64,000 nt of DNA from Owenia fusiformis (Eukaryota > Annelida > Polychaeta > Sabellida > Oweniidae). Below the pieces are notes generated by a model. It saw only the letters and a list, made by a program, of their open reading frames with translations, searched no databases and had not been told where the DNA came from. This document shows positions 28,101 through 37,100 of the stretch, piece after piece. Positions within the stretch are counted from its first letter, which is position 1. Every line of letters begins with the position of its first letter. The position numbers and the translations under genes are program-made. The stretch covers positions 22,212,455-22,276,454 of the forward strand of contig CAIIXF020000002.1 of the NCBI GenBank assembly GCA_903813345.2. The letters are read 5' to 3'.

Positions 28101-31100
28101 TAATCAGTTCTAAACTTTCATAGGCAGAAACATCCCTGAGAATTTCAAATGAATCCCTCAAACGGTTTGGCTGGAAACCTGTAGACAAGCCTTGACAGAC
28201 AAGATTTTAGGACGAAAAATCCAAAATGGCCAACATTTACCCAGAATGCTGAAAAACTAATCAGTTCTAAAGTTTCATAGGTAGAAACATCCCTGAGAAT
28301 TTCAAATGAATCCCTCAAACGGTTTGGCTGGAAACCTGTAGACAAGATTATTCGGGACACCCGCCCACCCAACCGCCCGGCAAACTGATTACAATATAGC
28401 ACCTTAGGGTGGGATAAAAATCATGTAAAATGGCATATTTTGACCAATTTTGGACTAAATTGTGAAAATAAGAATTTTGCACCCACCCCAAAAAATTCTG
28501 GGGAAAACACTGCATCATGTATTGACTTAATTAATTTTTAGTTCAGCAACATTAGATATGGTAGCTTTTCTTTCCATCTTCACTCATTAATCTATATAAA
28601 AGGTCTTATCCACTCACCTACAGAAACACTGCGGTATTTCACCACTTCCATATAAGGGCCACAGGAAAGCTGTGTTACCATAGCGACCAAGAGATTGCAG
28701 GAATTTTTGAGTTTTGGAAAGTCCCTAAGGAAATATAAAATAACTGTTAGAGAAGAGCCACATATTTGTCTTCAAGATCTGGTGATATTATAATATTATA
28801 ATCTCATAGTATTTCGTTCAGAGCAATCAAGACTCAATCCTTTTTCATGCAGATGTCAAAATCCCAAGGGTTTTTAAGGTTATTAAGGTTGCTCGTTGAC
28901 ACAATATCCTGTCATATGAAAGTAAAATCAAGTTAAAAAATATGAGTAACGAAAATTGAATAGAGATATAACAATTCAAAGGAATTATTGTTATATTCCA
29001 AATCTCATAATATTAGAAATCCAAAGGATAAAAAAAATTAAAGATCAGCGCCGAGGTAGACAGAAATGCACTGCTATAGAGAATGATAGCCTTATTCGAA
29101 CTCAATAAATTAATTTATAAGGCAGGCTGAGCTTATAGCTCTATTATCAAAGAAACATTTCTAACTAATTTTTCTGTTTATGTATGTCTAATTAATCTTG
29201 TTGAATTTAGGAACGTCATATAAAATATGCAACCACAGAGACATCTTTATAATACTGCAAAATCCTAAATCGATTATGTCTAGAATATTCAATGTCTATT
29301 TTCTCCTGCCTGTCTGAGTGGCCATCTAAAAATCTCTTAAATAATAGACATCTTTTTGCTTTTCCTCCATTTTACCATGTACAAAGCAAAAATAATAGAC
29401 TAAAATTTAAGAGTGAAATGAGAAGAGAAAAATGCCAGGAATCAAACATACCTCTTTAAGTGGAGTCTGTTTAGTTGCCATGGAGATTGCATTCAGAATG
29501 TAATGTTGGAGATTAGGTGATAACTTCTTTATACTTAAAAACTCAGCAAAGGTCTTGCCTTCGTGACCTGTAGAAATGAATAAATTGTTTATCAGAAGTA
29601 CTCATATTATATAATGTTAATGTGGGATGATATGCATCCTGTTTACATTACAAAATATGCAATCAAATGTTTATTATATACAAGGGGAGACCAATAAGTA
29701 ATAGACGCTTTTTTACACAGACACTTACATGGGTGTAGCGCTATTTTTCCAAATAGTACGTCACCACCACAGGCACAAGAGTTGAGTGAATCTGGGGGTT
29801 CTCCCACAGGAAAATTTTGAAATTTGGTTGTATTTGGAGCGAATTTGCAAACATCTAGTACGCCTGTGCGTACCCAGCGTACCGGGCGCTACGCCTATGA
29901 CTTATCTTAAAAATGTTTATGATAGATGAACTTTTGCTACAATATGAATGCTGGCACATTCACTCTCAATATTTACCTTCATATTCTGAAGGGTGTTTTT
30001 CATATTCCATGCAGAAAGTTAAGAACTTCATCATCATTCGTTTCTCGATCATGCTGATTTCTTTGTTGGCAAACACGTCAGCCCTCGAGCAGGGAGTCTG
30101 TAATAAAGAGAATAATAATAAAGTAATATAAGGACAATAAGATCGAAAAGTATGGCTTTCCACATTGTATCGTACAAATCTTGCCTATAGGGGTTCAAAA
30201 ATTCCAGTTGGGCTCACAATTGACAACTTTGGCCAAAAATCACTTGAAAAGTGCTCAGAATGGTGGAAAACTGCATGATTTTGAAAGTATTCCTGGCTCA
30301 TTCACTCCAACCCCAAACCTCTCCTGGCAACAGGCCTGTAAACACACTGTATTGCCATTGTTTATTTCAAAAACTCAGTTTTATTTACACTGCTTCTGCA
30401 ACATATAACATCATTCTGACATCATCAAATATGACACCATTATTCTAACCTATACACCTTAGTTTCTTCAGTAAAGGGTCAGGATTTATCGAAAATGTCT
30501 ATTTGAGTAAAAAAATGCATACCATCTTTATGTTTCCATCCATGTGTGTTAATACCCTGGTGACAGTCTTGAACTCGCAGTACTTGGCAATGTCGGATGA
30601 GATAAGTAGTTCTACCATAGCCCCTCGGGAGAACAGAATCTGCAAATGTAATATTGACATTTCTATTGATTGAGTTATTAAGTAAGAGCTTCATGAGATT
30701 TCAATTTTCTGGGTCAGTAAAGTGGGAATAAAATGTATATATGTAGAGCTTTCTCAATATGTATATAATGAGTTCCATGCATGTTGACACATTTTTCATA
30801 ATGGGTTCACATAAGGCCACCTTACAAAAATGAACACGGTTAACATGCAAAGTGTTATTATGCACCATTTGTTACAGATGCCGTCCACTGAACACCAAAC
30901 ACCAGTCACTGAATGCCAAACACCGAACACCATCCACAAAAAAGTTGAGGCCTGTAACAATTTAAGTGTCAGCCAACATTTCTCAAAATAACACGCATAC
31001 CCACCTTTGGAGCCAAATCAAGGTTAAATTTGCGCCATTGTTTTTTGAATCCCTCAACTGTCCATACAACTTTCCCTTTCTCCTTGCTACATTGTTCACT

Positions 31101-34100
31101 TGATTCTTGGATCTCTTTAACTTTACTTTTAGTTTGTTCCACGTTTGCATCTTTATCACCTTTAACTGCATCATCTGATATTTTATCATTCACATCTTGC
31201 TTTACAGAATCATTTGTGTCTTTATTTTGATCTTCTGTGGAGTCCATTGAGAGTTTATCAGTGTTGGTTTCTTCATTACATGGTGCATCATATGTTGGGA
31301 CTGTTTGATCTGAATCATTTGGTTTAGTGTCATTTTTACCAGAGTCTTCATCAGTATTTTCACAACTGGGTTGCGCATCTGGATAATTATTTTCTTTTTG
31401 ATCATCTGGTTTTGGAATGGATGTTTCTGGATCAAAAGCAGGTTTTTCACTAAAAGAAAAGAATTCAAACTTGAAAGTAGGTGTATGTACATGAGTATAG
31501 TTGTACCTTTCTGTTATTATTAAAGCTTAAAAAATACATGTGGAATAGTGAATTAAATGCCTTTAAAATCAAAAATGATGCATCGCTGAGGAATTTATTC
31601 AATTTAGAACTTGTCGCACTGCTTATGCCTAGGTCACATTTGCTCAGAATCATTCCCGACGCCGACCAATTCCAGTATTTTGTTAAAAATTGTTTTCAAC
31701 TTGCTTCAAATCATATACAAGTTCTCAGGAGTTCACTTCAATTTTGAACAAAATACTCAATCGACCAGGCGCCAACCAATGAATTGCACCAAATGTGAGC
31801 TAGGCATCACTTGGCACAAAATTCTCGCTGATGTAGTTACCTTATAAAATATTTCTGATTAACGTTACTTATAGTGTTACTGTTTATTTGGGCATCAACT
31901 ACTGTCTCGCCATCTTTTAATAATGATGAAAGCTCAACCTCTTTCGGCTTCAATTTACTCTCTGATGTTGTCCCCTAAAATAAACATGTGACAACATCAT
32001 AGATTAACATGACAAGATGTCATCATTACAATTCATAGGTGTAAAAATACACTTAGATGTGGAATAGACCTATTTAAACTTTCATACATCAGATAATTGT
32101 ATATGATCAATAGTCAGCTATCATGGAAAGATTTTGTTCAAGAAACAATATTAGCATTCAGAGAAAACTCTGAATACAAGATAGTGTAGCACATATCTAA
32201 TCAAAACTTACAGAATGCTTAACTGCCCACTTCTGTAGTCCTTCAAAGTTGAATGTAGCCCAGTCACCACTGTAATAATCATTCCTGAAATAAACAGTCT
32301 TAATATTATGCAACAATGATGGTAGGGCTCTAATAATTAAGGCCTGTCCCTGGTTCACACCAGAATAGCCTGACAATCATTTGTGACAACAGTATCTTTT
32401 TCTTTTTTTATTCAGTTTATTTTATAACAAATTATCATATCAAAATACAAATACAAATAGCGGCTGTACTTAACAGTATTAATAGCCACGTTTAATACTT
32501 TAAGGTACATGTGATTTGGTCACAGATTTTAAAATAATATACAGGTGGTGGAAAGAGTGACTAGACATTTACACATCTTTCAAAGAATTGTGCGCTTAGC
32601 TTTAAAATACAAGAATTGACTCTGTCTGGTAGGCTTTGATCACCATTTACATAAAGGGAAAGTTTATCTTGTTGAGATCTATAAACTTGATAATTGAAAT
32701 TTCTTATGCTCCTTAATTCATCTTCAAATTCAGCCAAAAATCTAGATCTACGTAAACAGCTAAAAACAACATGCAGGGTTGTCTCATTTTTAAATCCACA
32801 TTGACACATTGGAGATTCCACATTTGTGAAATTGTATGAATGTAAATGAGATTTGAATACTAAGTCACATCTTACTTTATTGAAGATAATCTCTTGTTTT
32901 CTATTTAGGCCAAGATATGAAGTACAGATCATTTTGGTATTTATTAGACCCTTCTTAATTTCTGATTTTAAAATATTTAGATTATTTGAACTTCTAACTT
33001 TAGGTGTCAATGAGTTCCACTCAGTCATTGCAGTAAAAATACATGTTCTATTATAAATAGCTGGCCGCTTGATTGGAATACTGTTGTCAAATCTATATTG
33101 ATTTGCCCTATTATGATTTCTTTTAAATGGAAGGAAGAAGTTTGATACATAATCAGGCAAAATACTTCTATTGACTCTATACATATAAGGCGTTCCCTAT
33201 ATCCCTCCGAACTTTATTCGATGGGACAATAATTAGTATTCAAGATATCAAAATTGACATTTTTTAAAAAATGGCAGCCATTTTAAAGATCTTGAAAATT
33301 TATTTTTTGGCAGTTGTCTTAAATCACAATATATATAACCACATAATCCCTCAACTGGTATTTGAGTTATCAAAGATTATATTTTCCAAAATATGGCAGA
33401 TATTTTGAATTGAGTACTGACCATACTGAAAATTCCTACAAACAAATGAATAATTGAACGAATGGATGAACTCACAGATGAAGTTCATTCAGTGGGATAA
33501 AAATATCAATGCTAGTACGATCACCTTATTGGCATAATCAAGGGATTATATATTCACACTACTATACCTAACACCTAGAAATGCATAAGATACTTTGTTT
33601 GTCTAATTGAATTGTTTAATATATTTTTGAAAGTGCCTTACTAGCATCTAATTTTCAACCCATAAACCATTCATAAGGAACAGACAAATAAAAACAAATA
33701 CATAATCATTACTAATAAGCCAAATGGGTTGCTCATGAACACCAAATGCAAGGTATAGTAGTGTGATATTATACTTTATTTAAGTGTCTCTCTGCCAAAT
33801 CACAACATGCTGTTGTGTAGTTTGCTTCATTCAAAACTAACATAGTGTAGTTGTTTTCTTATAGTTTCTCAAACAATCTCATCTGAATAGATACTCTATA
33901 TGAGTAATAATGTATGTACATACATAACAGAAGTGAAGGGTTTGTGCAGTTGGAATCACAAAGTTATAATTTGGATTGTTTTTTTTCTAAAATAAGCAGT
34001 TGATAGACCATAATAGTATTCTAAACATCTCTGATAATCATTTGTTCATTTGTACAAAGTGTTAATCATCTGGGGTTGCTCATCTCAAGGTTTGAGTAAA

Positions 34101-37100
34101 CGATACACTCAGCAAAAACCTTACATATTACACAAAATAGACTTTAACAATATGTCACCACTTCTGGTGGTGACATAACAATTACAGTTTTGTATCTGAA
34201 ATATGAATAGGTATTTTTCCACATACAGTAATATTGCACATTGATCCTTAGTCCTTTGCTTATTTTGACCGCATACAGAATATAAAGTGACTCAGGCAGT
34301 GCATAAAAGGCCAGGTACTAGAAAAGATGAAGGGTGCTTTAGTGATTGAAAGAGCACGCAAATACCTGTCAATGTGGAGGACAGTTTTCCCGATCCTGGA
34401 CAAAGCTGCAGCTAGGATACATTCTGACATACCTGTAAGTAGAAACATTGCCATAGAAACTAATAAAAACAAAAAACATTGGGGTGGATTGTATGTTTTA
34501 TTAGACCTCCTACTACATATACTGTACTATAGATGTAATTCATACTTAGAAAAGTTCATTTATCATTCATTCAGAATTGGTTAACATTGTGGCAATGATA
34601 CATCACACTGATATTTTAAGGTTCAGGAAAGTATCATTACATTGTCTACTTTTAGTAAACCTGGAAACAGGTCAATGGTAGCTCCTGTGTTGTCTGGAAA
34701 CTTTGAAAAAAAATTTGGAAAAACAGAAAGTGTGAAATATCAGAATTTCCTGGAGTTCCCATTGACCTCTTACCAGATATACTAAAAGAAGACAATGTAA
34801 CGATACTTACCAGAAAAAAGCAAGGAAATTAACAAATGCCTTCATACTTTATAGTGTACCAGAAAATAACATGTGCAGGTATAGCAATTTTTTACCAAAA
34901 TGTTACTTTCCAGCTGAACATTAACAATTTGTCATGCTGTTTTTTTAACTAACTAAATTATGACGTATAATATGTAGTTAGTTTAATTGATTTTTGTGTG
35001 TAATAGACTGTTGTGATTACTATGTCATTTTATGACATCAGAGGGTCAATAAAAGCTAAAGATACATATACATGTATATATAAAGGGTGAGAGGCTACAA
35101 TTTTTTGCTAAAAAAAGTAAACAAAGTTCAGTCTCTTATCATAAGATTGCATTTGGTTTCAAAATCATCATAAAAACATCATGTAAACTTGACATGACTT
35201 ATTGAAATGCCCATTTAATTTTTTTAAACTTTTTGTGCACAGACACTCTTTATTAGTTGTCCTTATTCAGCTTATTCGCCTTGATTTAAATGTACAAAGA
35301 TCTTCTTTTTTCAGTTACATTTCAAGGTTATTGTGTCCTGTGAGGCCTAAACATTACTTTATGATAAAGTGTATTTGAGCCAGGCCACAGGAAAAGGGGT
35401 CTTATCACAGATTTTTTCAATATTTTAATTTTTTTTTTTAATTTTTAAATGAGCCATGGCTTGTGTTGTAACAATTTCTCCTTGCATATATAGACCAAAA
35501 AGTAGGATTTGAATTTAGCATATTTTTCTTTTAATCTTGGGCACATTTTTGGCTCTGTAGCACAATTTTAATTTTTGTGATAAGACCGGTTTTCCTATGG
35601 CCAGGCTCATTTATCTTTACGTTGAAATGACAATGTTATAAATTTGCTTCTCAATCAGAAAAAAAGTTGGTGTCACTGAATTCATTTTTACATAAGGTTG
35701 ATCATGCCACTAATTTATGGCAATTGGGTAAATTATTTTGATTTTCCATTGCGGTAACACAAACCATTTAAAAGTTCCATATAATGTGAATTAGGGATCC
35801 CACGATTGCTCGATGCACCGATATAATCGCTAGAAATCACCTCCGATTCGATTAATCGATATGGATCCTCTATTTTCGATATTATCGATAATCGTTTTTC
35901 AATTCCAACTCACCCGTTAAGTAAGTAAAAGAGCTCAATTAAACCAAAATTGACACAGCAAAACTCCGCGAAAAATTAAAATTTAAAAATATTTTGAAGA
36001 GCTAAACATGACACGCCACATATTTTTGTGATTCAAACCGACAGTGAACTTTTTAGCAATAAATGGATTTTCAATAATTTTGCGAACATTTGTGATTTTA
36101 GATGCCCTATGTGCATTTTCACACCAAATATTATACCATAAATTATCTTAATACGTAATAAATGCGATAGGGCCCTAGACGTATCTTTATTTTAATGTTT
36201 TAAGATGTTTATAGTATCTTTTCAATTTGCAATATATTTAGCGAACGACAATCAAACATGACGTTCAAATATTTAATGAACCGCGAAACCTCGGCGAGGT
36301 TTAAAACTTTAAATCCCGTAAATTTGCTGATATTCGTAATATGGAGAACACCATCGCAATAAACACAACCCAGAAGGTAATTCTGAGGTGGAGGTCTTTT
36401 AAAAAACCAACAATCAATAACAACACAACTTTCTATGCTCAGAAGAGTAACTTTGAATTTTTTTTAACGGGGGCCGGGGGACTCGAACCCCCCCCCCCCC
36501 CATGCACTGCATGCAGCCATGTAAACACAGACATTTACATAAATGTGTATCGAATCGTTTGTATCGAATCGTTTTCATAATATCGAGATACGTATCGAAT
36601 CGAAGCAAAATGTATCGTGGGATCCCTAATGTGAATACTTGCTTTTTATTCAATTTGATTGCCTTAAATAATATTCAAACTGTGACTCACAAGTGTGGGT
36701 AGAAATAAAGAATAAAAGAAAAGAAAGTTTAAAGTTGCAAGTGTTCTTGATAAAGATCAGACATAAATTACGTCATAGTTTACTGATATCGAAAAAAGTC
36801 TTTAGTGTATAATCTGGTGAATAAAGTAGGTGTATAATATTGCCATAGTTAAAGGGGCAACAAGGACTGTAGAGAGAAGATTGGAAAATTATATTTTTTC
36901 TGAGCTATCAGGTCAATATTTGGCTTAACACCTTCTTTGACATACCTATTTTCTTGAAATGTATGTAAACTATCAGTTTCAACATTAAGAAGTGTAAATT
37001 CAGTTCAAAGCTTCTATAAAGGCAGTTCAAAGCTTCTATAAAGGCAGTCCCACTTATAATATAGATTTTTAATATCCACCACGTTTCAAGAGGAATATCA

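Noticed and set aside
28145-28402. 85-codon minus-strand frame within the 162-bp array
   Set aside because: It reads through repeat units and has no independent support.
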